Assembly (NCBI GenBank): GCA_021785795.1
Contig: JAJYEK010000002.1
Location: 51,903-115,902 of the forward strand
From: Pseudomonadota bacterium
Lineage (GTDB): Bacteria > Pseudomonadota > Gammaproteobacteria > Acidiferrobacterales > UBA6901
Length of the DNA stretch: 64,000 nucleotides
Direction of reading: 5' to 3'
Below, piece by piece: positions 17,947 through 26,674 of the stretch. The number at the start of each line of letters is the position of its first letter. Within the stretch, counting starts at the first letter, position 1. A model generated the notes under the pieces. It was not told the DNA's origin. It ran no database searches and saw only the letters and a program-made list of their open reading frames with translations. Position numbers and translations under genes: made by a program.

Positions 17947-19080
17947 TTAAAGCCGCTTGCGAAACGCCCGGGCAGCGAGCCATATGATTCCGGCAGCATA
18001 CAATGACAGTCCGATCATCGGACCCGCCAAGTCCGACAGACCGCTGCCTTTAAGAAAGATGCCACGCAGTATCGTCACGTAATAGCGCGGATAAACGATA
18101 TAAGTAAGCGCCTGGATAGGCGCCGGCATCTGGTCAATGGGGAAGGTATATCCGGACAGCAGGGTGGTCGGCAGCATCGTCACCATGAGCGCGATCTGGC
18201 TTGCGCCGAGCTGGCTGCGGATGCGAACCGAAATAAGGTATCCAATTCCGAGCACCACCAGGTTGAACAGTGCGGTCGTCACAAAGAGCGTTGCCAAGTC
18301 ACCCCGGAACGGCACACCGAACCAGAATATGGCTGCAGCCAGGCAGAATGCCGCATCAAACAGGCCGATCAGGAAATACGGTATCAGCTTTCCCAGCATT
18401 ACCTCGAGCGCGCTGATCGGCGTGGAAATGAGTTGCTCCATCGTGCCCCGCTCCCACTCGCGCGAAATGGTAAGCGATGTGAGCTGGGCGCCTACGAGCG
18501 CCAGGATCACTGCCACCACACCCGGAATGATGAAGTAGCGGCTGTCCAGCGTTTCATTGAACCAGACAGTGGGATCGAGCTGAACCTGTCCGACCAGCGA
18601 TGGTTGCACATCGTGGGCCGCATCCCATTGAGCGGTAATGTCGGCGTCGGCCTGGGCCACCACACCCTGCGCGTACCCGAGCGCGATATTTGTGGTGTTG
18701 ACGTCAGTGGCGTCGAAGATCGCCTGCACGGGAGCGCTGCCCGTGGCAGCGAGTGTGCGCGAGAAATTCACCGGGATGACGATTGCGGCGATGCACTCGC
18801 CACGATCCATGGCCCTGCGGATGCCGGAATACCGCGTGATCACGTGGCTGACCGAGAACCATCCGGATGACACAAAGCGGTCGACTACGGCACGGCTCTG
18901 CTGGCTGTTCTCTTGGTTGTACACGCACAGCGGCACATGCTTGATGTCCAGACTTACTCCGTAGCCGAGGATAGCCATCTGCATTACCGGCATTAGCAGC
19001 GCAACCGCGAGGCTGCGCGGGTCGCGCCAGACCTGCAGTGCCTCCTTGATCGCCATCGCCAGCAATCTGCGCAGGTTCAC
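17947..19080 (-). CDS. ABC-2 type transporter permease (YbhS/YhhJ-like), proximal gene
   Basis: This 377-residue paralogue of the downstream permease has the same plan: N-terminal helix, periplasmic domain, then five helices. Shared landmarks are FNETLDSRYFIIPGVVAVI, REWERGTMEQLISTPISALEVMLGK and a closing IQALTYIVYPRYYVTILRGIFLKGSG. The start is GTG 19080, overlapping the stop of the ATPase gene by GTGA, so translation is coupled. It differs enough from its neighbour to suggest an old duplication. The pair plus two ATPases and a HlyD-type adaptor resembles ybhGFSR, a drug and cation efflux system in E. coli. Confidence 0.88.
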   Translation of the reverse strand: MNLRRLLAMAIKEALQVWRDPRSLAVALLMPVMQMAILGYGVSLDIKHVPLCVYNQENSQQSRAVVDRFVSSGWFSVSHVITRYSGIRRAMDRGECIAAIVIPVNFSRTLAATGSAPVQAIFDATDVNTTNIALGYAQGVVAQADADITAQWDAAHDVQPSLVGQVQLDPTVWFNETLDSRYFIIPGVVAVILALVGAQLTSLTISREWERGTMEQLISTPISALEVMLGKLIPYFLIGLFDAAFCLAAAIFWFGVPFRGDLATLFVTTALFNLVVLGIGYLISVRIRSQLGASQIALMVTMLPTTLLSGYTFPIDQMPAPIQALTYIVYPRYYVTILRGIFLKGSGLSDLAGPMIGLSLYAAGIIWLAARAFRKRL

Positions 19081-20036
19081 GACGTCACCCTGTGTTCCTC
19101 TCCGCGCGAAACCAGCTGCACGAAGACGTCCTCAAGACTGGGCACGATTCTGCGCGGCAGGTCGGCCTCTATTCCGTGCTCGCCCAAAAGCCGCTGGATA
19201 TCGGATTCGGCGGGACCGCTGTCCGCGAGCACCACGTGCAGGCGGTCACCGAAGATCGAAGCTTCAACCACTCCCGGTACGCCCGTCAGCGCCTTCAGGG
19301 CACCACCGAGCGGGGAACAGCGCAGTTCGTACAGCCGGCCACTCAGACGGTGCCCGCGCAGCTCGCTTGGCGTGCCAAGGGCGATGAGCTTTCCCCGATC
19401 GATGAGCGCGACCTGATTGCAGTATTCGGCCTCGTCCATGTAATGAGTCGACACCAGGATGGTGACGTGCTCCGCGGCAAGATCATGGATAAGGTCCCAA
19501 AACTGCCGTCGCGCCTCCGGCTCGACGCCCGAGGTAGGCTCATCGAGAAACAGGACCGGCGGACGGTGGAGAATGGCGCATCCAAGCGCCAGACGCTGCT
19601 TCCAGCCCCCGGCGAGAGTGCTCACCAGAGCATTCTGCCGGCCTTCCAGCCCCGCCATGGAAATGGCGAAACGCATGCGTTCCGCAAACTCTCTCTTGCG
19701 CACCCGGTAGATTCCCCCGAAAAACCGCAGGTTCTCCTGGACGGTCAGGTCGCCGTAGAGCGAAAATTTCTGCGACATATAGCCGATATGCTCGCGCACC
19801 GCTTCCGGCTCGCGGCCAACGTCGAAGCCCGCCACCGATGCCTGCCCGGATGTGGGCAGCAGCAGGCCGCACAACATCCGTATGGTAGTGGATTTCCCCG
19901 CGCCGTTCGGGCCAAGAAACCCCACGACCTGCCCTTTTTCTATTCGCAGATCAAGATGATCGACCGCGGTGAAATCGCCGAACTTCTTGGTCAGGGCCTC
20001 GGCCAGGACAGACGGTCCGTCGCCGCTGGCGCTCAT
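19077..20036 (-). CDS. ABC transporter ATP-binding subunit (second of two)
   Basis: A 319-residue ATPase: Walker A GPNGAGKSTTIRMLCGLL, Q-loop YMSQKFSLYGDLTVQEN, signature-like LAGGWKQRLALGCAIL, Walker B VLFLDEPTSGVEPE and switch histidine in VSTHYMDEAEYCN. The signature reads LAGGW rather than LSGGQ, which is usual for this subgroup. The C-terminal ~90 residues form the regulatory tail seen in drug/polysaccharide ABC-2 ATPases. I use ATG 20036 (MSASGDGPSVL), 58 bp after the preceding ATPase stop; the longer frame to 20243 overlaps that gene. In E. coli YbhF both ATPases are fused; here they are separate. Confidence 0.87.
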   Translation of the reverse strand: MSASGDGPSVLAEALTKKFGDFTAVDHLDLRIEKGQVVGFLGPNGAGKSTTIRMLCGLLLPTSGQASVAGFDVGREPEAVREHIGYMSQKFSLYGDLTVQENLRFFGGIYRVRKREFAERMRFAISMAGLEGRQNALVSTLAGGWKQRLALGCAILHRPPVLFLDEPTSGVEPEARRQFWDLIHDLAAEHVTILVSTHYMDEAEYCNQVALIDRGKLIALGTPSELRGHRLSGRLYELRCSPLGGALKALTGVPGVVEASIFGDRLHVVLADSGPAESDIQRLLGEHGIEADLPRRIVPSLEDVFVQLVSRGEEHRVTS

Positions 20037-20094
20037 GCCGGCCGGCCTTGATCTGCTGCATCGCGGTCTGTGCGCCCGATGCGCGACTGCCGCC

Positions 20095-21036
20095 TCATGA
20101 CTGGCTTCCCTCACCCACCAGAGCGACGAATACGTCCTCGATACCCGGCTCGGCGCGCTCGATCGGGGCGGTGGCGGTACCACGCTCTGCAAACAGTGCC
20201 TGCAGTTCTGGAATTCGTCGGTCGGCGTCGTCGACACGCACATGCACCCGGTCTCCCATGAGCAGGATCCCCAGTACGCCCGGCTTGCCCGTCAGGACCT
20301 CGCGTACGCCGCGCGGATCGGCCGCCGGAATGGACAGCAGCGCCCCCGGCATGGCTTCCTTGAGCCGCGGCGGCGTATCGCAGTACCGGATTGACCCGGC
20401 ATGCAGCAACGCCAAACGGGAGCAGCGCTCCGCCTCGTCCATGTAAGCGGTGGAAAGCACGATGGTCACACCGCTCTCGCGCAGGTCGTAGAGTATGGCC
20501 CAGAAATCACGCCTGGACACCGGATCAACGCCGGTGGTCGGCTCGTCGAGCAACAAGACCTTCGGTGTGTGGATCAGGGCGCAGACCAGGCCGAGCTTCT
20601 GCTTCATGCCTCCTGACAGCCGCCCTGCGAGCCGGCGGCGGAAGGGCAACAGACCCGCGGCGCCGAGCAGTCTCTGGCTGCGGGTTGCGCGCTCGCTCCG
20701 CGGAACACCGAACAGTTCGGCGTAGAAAAAGATATTCTCGGAAACCGTGAGATCCTCGTAGAGTCCGAAGCGCTGCGGCATGTAGCTCAAGTGCAGCTTG
20801 GCACGCTCGGGTTCGGCGGCGACGTTCACGCCGTCGAGGATGATCTCGCCTTCGTCGCTCGCAAGTACTGCCGCGAGCATCCGCATGGTGGTTGTCTTGC
20901 CTGCCCCATCCGGTCCTACAAGCCCGAAGATCTCCCCCGGTGCGACATCGAAGCCGATTGAGTTCACCGCCCGCACCGGCCCGAAGCTCTTGCTTAGCCC
21001 CTTGACCCGGATCGCGGCATCGGCCGGTACGCCCAT
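20095..21036 (-). CDS. ABC transporter ATP-binding subunit (first of two)
   Basis: A 313-residue ATPase with Walker A GPDGAGKTTTMRMLAAVL, Q-loop YMPQRFGLYEDLTVSEN, signature LSGGMKQKLGLVCALI, Walker B VLLLDEPTTGVDPVS and LSTAYMDEAERC, where alanine replaces the usual switch histidine. That substitution suggests this site may hydrolyse ATP poorly and that the partner ATPase does most of the work, as in asymmetric ABC transporters. The start is ATG 21036, overlapping the hlyD stop (or GTG one codon upstream). It corresponds to the N-terminal half of YbhF. Confidence 0.87.
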   Translation of the reverse strand: MGVPADAAIRVKGLSKSFGPVRAVNSIGFDVAPGEIFGLVGPDGAGKTTTMRMLAAVLASDEGEIILDGVNVAAEPERAKLHLSYMPQRFGLYEDLTVSENIFFYAELFGVPRSERATRSQRLLGAAGLLPFRRRLAGRLSGGMKQKLGLVCALIHTPKVLLLDEPTTGVDPVSRRDFWAILYDLRESGVTIVLSTAYMDEAERCSRLALLHAGSIRYCDTPPRLKEAMPGALLSIPAADPRGVREVLTGKPGVLGILLMGDRVHVRVDDADRRIPELQALFAERGTATAPIERAEPGIEDVFVALVGEGSQS

Positions 21037-22034
21037 CACTTACCTGCCGGCAGCAGCGCGATCGTCGAATCTGCCGGCATTCCCGGGAGCAATTCATGAG
21101 TGGGATTGGCGATATCGATGCGAATCCGATATACCAGAGACACCCTCTCTGCGTGCGTTTGGACTGTCTTCGGCGTGAACTCGGCCTCCGAGGAAATGAA
21201 GGCGATGCGGCCGTGATAGACCTTTCCCGGATAGGTGTCAGTGGTGACAGTAACCGACTCGCCGAGCCGTACCTTGCCGAGATCGGTTTCGTTCACGTAG
21301 GCCCGAAGCCAGACGTGGCCTAGGTCATCTAGCGTGAAGATCGCCACTCCGGGTGCCGCCAACTCGCCGAGCTCGGCCTCGCGCACCGCCAGTACGCCGC
21401 TGAACGGAGCACGCAGACTGGTATAGGACAGGGTCACCCGATCCAGATGGACTTTGGCGACCGCCGATAACAGGTTGGCGCGGGCCAGCCGGATGTTCGC
21501 CCGGGCGACACCGACCAACGCCTGATCGCGCGCAAGCGCCGCTCGCGACTGGTCTCTGGCGGTGAGAGCCTGGTCGTAGATCTGCCGCGAAATGGCGCCG
21601 TATTTCAGCTGGGCCACGTCACGCCGCAGATCCCGCTCCTTTTCCGCCAGGTCGAAGCGGTCACTGGCAACGGTATTGATCGCGGCTGCCAGATTCTTTT
21701 GCGCCACAGCGACTTGCGCCTGCGCCACGTTCCGGTTGGAACGGTCTATCCGGTACTGCTGTAGATAGTAGCGGTTATCGACCCGCGCCAGGACGGTGCC
21801 GGACTTTACGTACTGCCCTTCGTCAAAAGGCAGATAGACAATGGGTGCCTGGATCTGAGTGAAACTGAGGACACTTTGGTGCGCTTCGATGTTGCCCGAT
21901 ACCGTGATCGTTCCGGGACCGGACGGAGGACCGAACAGCAGGTCTCTCAACGGCGTCCAGAGCAGGTAGGCAACGACGAGGATCGCGGCCAAGATTGCGG
22001 CGGCAACGAGACGCCTGCGTGAGATCTTGGCCAT
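21036..22034 (-). CDS. HlyD-family periplasmic adaptor (membrane fusion protein)
   Basis: A 332-residue adaptor with one N-terminal membrane anchor (about 8-28), a lipoyl/barrel-sandwich half (GNIEAHQSVLSF, then YVKSGTVLARVD), a long coiled-coil hairpin rich in Ala/Gln/Arg (about 80-195), the returning lipoyl half (LRAPFSGVLAVREAELGELA) and a beta-barrel (about 230-325). It would bridge the ABC-2 permeases and an outer-membrane channel. AGGAG sits 5 bp before the ATG. It is the first gene of the exporter operon hlyD-ATPase-ATPase-permease-permease, equivalent to ybhG. No outer-membrane factor or TetR gene adjoins it. Confidence 0.9.
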   Translation of the reverse strand: MAKISRRRLVAAAILAAILVVAYLLWTPLRDLLFGPPSGPGTITVSGNIEAHQSVLSFTQIQAPIVYLPFDEGQYVKSGTVLARVDNRYYLQQYRIDRSNRNVAQAQVAVAQKNLAAAINTVASDRFDLAEKERDLRRDVAQLKYGAISRQIYDQALTARDQSRAALARDQALVGVARANIRLARANLLSAVAKVHLDRVTLSYTSLRAPFSGVLAVREAELGELAAPGVAIFTLDDLGHVWLRAYVNETDLGKVRLGESVTVTTDTYPGKVYHGRIAFISSEAEFTPKTVQTHAERVSLVYRIRIDIANPTHELLPGMPADSTIALLPAGK

Positions 22035-22692
22035 TCAGCTCCTGTTGCGGATTCCCGGAATCCGGCGGGACGCATCCTGCCCGCGCGTATCACAGCGTCG
22101 GCCGACCCTGCCGGCAATCCCGAACCGAATCGGAAATTTCCCCTGCGTCTGCACCAGAACTGCGGGGATCCACATTGGAACAAGTCTCATTGTTAATCTT
22201 GTTTGTTTGCCGTGTTCGCATATCACGGCTACTGCACCCCCGAACTGCATTTCACCACTAATGCGTCACGAAAACCAGCTTGACAAAGGGAACCGGCAAA
22301 CCAGAACGGGCGTCGGGCGGTTGGGTCTTTTCCACGTCGGCGATTTCGAAGACGGAACAGCCAACGCGATTGAAGACTCGATGTCATTGTGTAGTCTTGG
22401 CATCAGCAGGATCGGCCCACACCTCTTCCGCGGTGCCCGGCGGCGACCGCCTCGGCGCCGACACGGGTCGTCCACTCCGAGAAAAATCTTAAGGATTAAC
22501 GCGGCGAGAGAGAGAAACAACCGGTGGACAGCCGATCGAAGTATGCGGTGTCCGCACGCTCCAGTACCAGACCCATGTGCGGCAGACCCGTCGCGGCGCA
22601 CCCACGACCGCCGCAACAGGTCCGCACGGCACAGCCACCCGGGTAACCCGGCGGGCCACGCTCCGCGCGACGAGAGGGTCGGCCTGCTCCCG
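22035..22692. other. Gap between exporter operon and symporter gene: no supported gene
   Basis: About 650 bp. Long reverse and forward open frames here are extensions or shadows of the symporter gene and show no domain. The AT-richer part at 22180-22210 (TCATTGTTAATCTTGTTTG) is the best place for the exporter promoter. The rest, after the symporter stop at 22693, shows no clear terminator. Confidence 0.4.
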
Positions 22693-24297
22693 CTAGGCTT
22701 CCTCGCCGCGAAGCAACGGCGCATCCAGCTCGGCTGTCTCGCCCGAAGCCCTGCCACCTTCCACTTCGTAATCCGCGTCCTTCGTATGGTCCTTGCCGCG
22801 CGCCACCCCCATCGCATTGAACACCACGGTGAACACGGCCGCCACGACCAGGTTGATGATCAAAGCGTACAGCGCGGCATAGCCCGGAACTACCAGTCCG
22901 TTCAGGTGCAGGGGGTAGACCGTACCCTTGAAATGCAGCGTCGCCACCATCCACGTTCCGCTGACCATTCCAACTGCCCACCCCAGAACGAGCGCCCAGC
23001 GATGCAGCCAGCGGCTGAACAGGCCGATGACGATGGCCGGCAACGTCTGGATGATCCACACCCCGCCGAGGAGCTGCAGCTGGATGGCGTATTTCAGCGG
23101 CAGGAAGATGACGAACGCCAGCGCCCCGACCTTGACAACGAGCGAGACCAGCTTTGCCATCTTGGCTTCCTGCTTGTCCGTGCAGTTCGGCCGCACATAG
23201 GGCCGGTGTATGTTGCGGGTATAGAGATTGGCGGCAGCTATGGACATGATAGCGGCGGGAACCAGGGCGCCGATTGCAATCGCGCCGAATGCGAAACCCG
23301 CGAACCAGGCCGGGAACGAGTGCAGCATCAGTGCGGGCACCGCAAAGTTCGGACCATACTGCTTGAAGTACGGCGCATACTGCGGCATATCATGCACCCC
23401 GGATACGATCGCCATGTATCCGAGCAGCGCGATCAGACCGAGCAGGAACGTGTAGGCCGGCAGCAGCGCTGTATTGCGCCTGATGACCTTGCGGCTGCTG
23501 GCGCTCAGGACACCGGTGATCGAGTGCGGATAAAGGAAAAGCGTCAGCGCCGAACCAAATGCCAGCGTGCCGTAGGCGCTGTAAGCACCCCAGCTTCCCG
23601 CTGGCGGAGTCGCGAGCACGAGTTTCTTCGCCGGAATGCTGGCAAAGATATGACCGTAGCCTCCGAGCTGTTCCGGAATGATGATGACGGCGGCGATCAC
23701 GGTAATGTAAATGAGCATGTCCTTCACCACCGCGATAATGGCGGGCGCTCGCAGACCGCTCGTATACGTATAGGCCGCCAGTATGGCAAATGCGATGATG
23801 AGAGGCAGGTCGCCGACCAGTCCGGTCCCGTTGAATCCCATCGCGCCGATCACCACCTGTATGCCCACGAGCTGCAGGGCAATGTACGGCATGGTCGCCA
23901 GTATGCCGGTAAGCGCGACTACCAACGCCAGCAACGGGCTGTCATACCGGCCATGCACAAAATCGGCGCCCGTGATATAGCCGCGCTTGTGGGCCACCGA
24001 CCAGAGGCGCGGAAAAACCAGCAGCACGAACGGATAAACGACGATGGTGTAGGGCAGCGCGAACATCCCTATGGCACCGGCTCCGAACATCAGCGCTGGC
24101 ACTGCGATGAAGGTATAGGCAGTGTAGAGGTCTCCGCCCAACAGGAACCATGTTACTACGGTGCCGAAACGACGCCCGGCGAGCCCCCACTCATGCAACT
24201 GATCGAGATCGCCCTTGCGCCAGCGTGCAGCCACGAACCCCAGTACGGTAACAATCGCGAATAACAGAATGAAGACAGTCAATGCGGTCCAGTTCAC
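22693..24297 (-). CDS. Sodium:solute symporter, MctP-like monocarboxylate transporter
   Basis: A 534-residue transporter of the SSS family with about 13 membrane helices. The opening LTVFILLFAIVTVLGFVAARW and HEWGLAGRRFGTVVTWFLLGGDLYTAYTF match the monocarboxylate/amino acid uptake protein MctP of rhizobia and related symporters (YidK/PanF branch). GTG 24297 is preceded by AGGAG at 7 bp. The charged C-terminal tail is cytoplasmic. A DUF3311 small protein is encoded 78 bp upstream in the same direction, a partner repeatedly found with this type of symporter. Likely substrates are lactate, pyruvate or acetate; the exact one is not shown by sequence. Confidence 0.8.
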   Translation of the reverse strand: MNWTALTVFILLFAIVTVLGFVAARWRKGDLDQLHEWGLAGRRFGTVVTWFLLGGDLYTAYTFIAVPALMFGAGAIGMFALPYTIVVYPFVLLVFPRLWSVAHKRGYITGADFVHGRYDSPLLALVVALTGILATMPYIALQLVGIQVVIGAMGFNGTGLVGDLPLIIAFAILAAYTYTSGLRAPAIIAVVKDMLIYITVIAAVIIIPEQLGGYGHIFASIPAKKLVLATPPAGSWGAYSAYGTLAFGSALTLFLYPHSITGVLSASSRKVIRRNTALLPAYTFLLGLIALLGYMAIVSGVHDMPQYAPYFKQYGPNFAVPALMLHSFPAWFAGFAFGAIAIGALVPAAIMSIAAANLYTRNIHRPYVRPNCTDKQEAKMAKLVSLVVKVGALAFVIFLPLKYAIQLQLLGGVWIIQTLPAIVIGLFSRWLHRWALVLGWAVGMVSGTWMVATLHFKGTVYPLHLNGLVVPGYAALYALIINLVVAAVFTVVFNAMGVARGKDHTKDADYEVEGGRASGETAELDAPLLRGEEA

Positions 24298-24375
24298 ACA
24301 GGTCTCCTCGTTTCGCTCTCAGTGCCCAGGCACCGGATTTTAGTTCGACGGCGATTTTGCTCCTCTAGCGGATTG

Positions 24376-24576
24376 CTATTCGGTTGCGCGATAAACGATC
24401 CACGTCACCACTGCACTGATGATGACCCAAAGGAACTGGTACCAGTAGAAGAAGGGTATGCCTTTGAACTCAGGCTGCAACGAGTTGTAGAACGGAACCC
24501 AGAGCACACCGATATAGGGAATGATCAACAACAGATACCAGAGCTTGCTGCCACGACTGGTCGACGCGCTTGTCAT
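24376..24576 (-). CDS. DUF3311 small membrane protein, symporter partner
   Basis: A 66-residue protein with two predicted membrane helices (YLLLIIPYIGVLWVPFYN and YWYQFLWVIISAVVTWIVY) and the central FKGIPFFYWYQ motif of DUF3311. These proteins are encoded directly before SSS-family symporters and probably assist their folding or activity, similar to the small DUF485 partner of ActP. AAGGGGG lies 8 bp before ATG 24576. The operon order is DUF3311 then symporter. Confidence 0.85.
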   Translation of the reverse strand: MTSASTSRGSKLWYLLLIIPYIGVLWVPFYNSLQPEFKGIPFFYWYQFLWVIISAVVTWIVYRATE

Positions 24577-25501
24577 GCCGTTACCCCCTTACTCTTATAG
24601 TTAGTGAGACGGGTTGAGCGATGGTTCTGGCTGACGCAGTTACTAGCGTACACACCACCCTGTGCAGTTTCAAGCAATTTGCACCAAATCCGTGCATTAC
24701 CCGCGGTCAGTACCGCATAGCACCGGCGATTCACCATTTATATTAACAATCAATTGCTTGGAAACAGACCCGAAAGAGACTCCTTGTTTCCGGCCCGAAG
24801 CAAGCTCGCGGTGCACGGCGCACAGGCGAAGTAAACGGGACCCCATACAGCATCGGCGATCCGACCGTCCCGTCGATACGGGAGGTCCAGAAACGTACAT
24901 CTGTTCGTACCGGTGGCCACTGTTGCATCACCGTTGTCCGCTGCCCGGCCGATCTTCCAAGGGTATATTGCGCGTCGATCGGTGCTCCTTCTCGTTTCGC
25001 CGAACAGCCCGACCGACTCGTACCTTCTCCATGCCTACGGAGCGCCTTTCTTGGCACCCCGCTACCAGGACAATTTGCGGAAATCCAAATGCCTTGCTCC
25101 CAGCGGGCTGCCGGAGGGGCGCCGGACTGTCCTTCCAAGACATAGAGGTGAATATCCGCAGCAGACGATTGCGCGGCCACCCGGCACCAACGCATGCGAA
25201 GAACCCTGGAGAGCGGAATCTCAATCTGCAAAGTGAGCTCGGATGGAGCAATGTTATCGTTACCACCAGGCAGAGATCCTCCGCGGCGGATTATATATTG
25301 ACGGTCCTTGGCACATCGAAATGCGCACCGGAGCGACCTGTCTTTGACGCCTCCGGCTAAACTGGCACATCGGTCTAGGCATAACGTAAGACCGCTTGCC
25401 GCATGCGGAACCCAAGGCGCACGCGTTCTCTACCAACGCCGCAAAACTCCGGCTGCTGCGCATGCAAGCGGCGGACACCCGTCGGCGCGATAGCGTCGGC
25501 C
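24577..25501. other. 0.9-kb gap: no recognisable gene
   Basis: Sequence between the DUF3311 gene and the HNH-like gene. Both strands carry open frames of 60-230 codons, but none has a domain, a sensible start with ribosome-binding site, or a hydrophobicity pattern of a real protein. An AT-rich patch at 24735-24765 (TTTATATTAACAATCAATTG) could hold a promoter for the DUF3311-symporter operon. I read it as non-coding or eroded DNA. Confidence 0.4.
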
Positions 25502-26083
25502 TCAGTGCACATCCGGAGCCGAGCCGATATACCTGCGGTAGGCCGCGATCCAGTCGTGCGCAATCAGGTATTGTGCTTGGGACAGCGCGATCCGCCCGTG
25601 GCACACCATCCAGTGCAGCCGGTCTTCCAGCCTGTCCTTTGCGTAGCTGCCCCACCCGTCCACGACACGGCGCGGTTCGGGCCAGAGGTTCCGCGGCGAG
25701 TCCGGACTGCCTCCCAGTTCCAGACTAATGAGATGATCTTCCTCGAAATCGCGCAGCCGGCGGTCCCGGTACCCGTATTCACGAATCTGCCTGCGCTTGA
25801 GCTCCTCGGTGTAGCGTTCCGGGGGACGAATGGATCGGGTGTAGCCCCCGCGACGGCAGATTGTTTCACGCAGCGTTGCCTGCGTCACCGCAGGATTGAT
25901 CGCGCCCCGCGTAAGCCGCGGATCCGGCAACGCGCGCGATAGCGGAAACACGACCATGGCGCGCTGCCCGTGAGGGCTGCGCACCCAGAAACCTGCCCCA
26001 TCCCTTGCCCGGACCGGCTGGCCAGCCATCAACAGCAGCGTCAATGCGACCATCCTGAACACGACATGCCGGGATTTCTTCAT
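25502..26083 (-). CDS. Secreted HNH-like protein
   Basis: A 193-residue protein with a signal peptide (MKKSRHVVFRMVALTLLLMA, cleavage near AGQPVRA). The mature part holds YRDRRLRDFEEDHLISLELGG and then RNLWPEPR, a pattern I associate with small exported proteins carrying a minimal HNH-nuclease-like core: an Asp-His pair followed by an Asn-Leu-Trp strand in place of the usual HNH asparagine. ATG 26083 is preferred because it begins at the signal peptide; ATG 26113 is also in frame. It stands alone, divergent from ChaB. Whether it cuts nucleic acid is unknown; a periplasmic nuclease is plausible. Confidence 0.6.
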   Translation of the reverse strand: MKKSRHVVFRMVALTLLLMAGQPVRARDGAGFWVRSPHGQRAMVVFPLSRALPDPRLTRGAINPAVTQATLRETICRRGGYTRSIRPPERYTEELKRRQIREYGYRDRRLRDFEEDHLISLELGGSPDSPRNLWPEPRRVVDGWGSYAKDRLEDRLHWMVCHGRIALSQAQYLIAHDWIAAYRRYIGSAPDVH

Positions 26084-26366
26084 GGATAACATCCGCCACC
26101 TGAAGGTCCGCACGATACCGTGTCTGGCGCCTCACAGCCAAATTCGCCCGGGGCTCACGGGAGGCGCGCTACGCGCTCTGTCCCGGAACACGGCGCGCAG
26201 GAAATCTCCCGGCAAACAGGCGCTCGCCGATTCCGTCGCAATCAATGTTACGGTGCGGACGGCTTCCTGCTGCAGTACAGTAGCAAGTCCTGTTTCCGTC
26301 GCGGCCGATTGCCTGATCGCATTGCGGTCGAAAGCAGTAGGCCCCAATGAACATGGCATCCAGACC

Positions 26367-26579
26367 GTGCCCTACAAATCGACTGAAGACCTTCCGGAGT
26401 CGGTGCGAAAGCGCCTGCCGTTCCATGCTCAGGAAATCTATCGTAGCGCCTTTAACAGCGCCTGGTTCGGCTACGCTGATCGCGGCATGTCAGAGCGCGA
26501 GGAGATAGCGCACCGGGTAGCCTGGGCGGCGGTAAAACGGCGCTATTATCGGACTCCTGAGGGCTGGATTGAGAGATAG
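26367..26579 (+). CDS. chaB: ChaB-family protein
   Basis: A 70-residue protein matching ChaB almost end to end: YKSTEDLPESVRKRLPFHAQ, then AFNSAW and EIAHRVAWAAVKRRY. ChaB is a small soluble protein encoded beside the ChaA cation/proton antiporter in E. coli, possibly regulating cation transport; no chaA is seen here. The start is GTG 26367, since the upstream in-frame sequence shows no similarity and no in-frame ATG is closer. It converges with the DUF2950 gene, 95 bp apart. Confidence 0.8.
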   Translation: MPYKSTEDLPESVRKRLPFHAQEIYRSAFNSAWFGYADRGMSEREEIAHRVAWAAVKRRYYRTPEGWIER

Positions 26580-26674
26580 CGCGTAGGCCGACCTTTCGGC
26601 GCTCATACACCGCAGCAAAGCCGTGTGGCCAGGCGGCCGACCCCGGACATCGTACATCTCGTGACGGCCGGCGG

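Noticed and set aside
22027..24264. 745-codon forward open frame covering the symporter gene
   Set aside because: It lies antisense to an unmistakable SSS symporter and is low-complexity Arg/His/Gln-rich; long antisense frames are expected in high-GC DNA.
24600..25500. Possible riboswitch or structured RNA in the long gap
   Set aside because: No conserved core sequence of a known class and no extended helices were apparent by reading.
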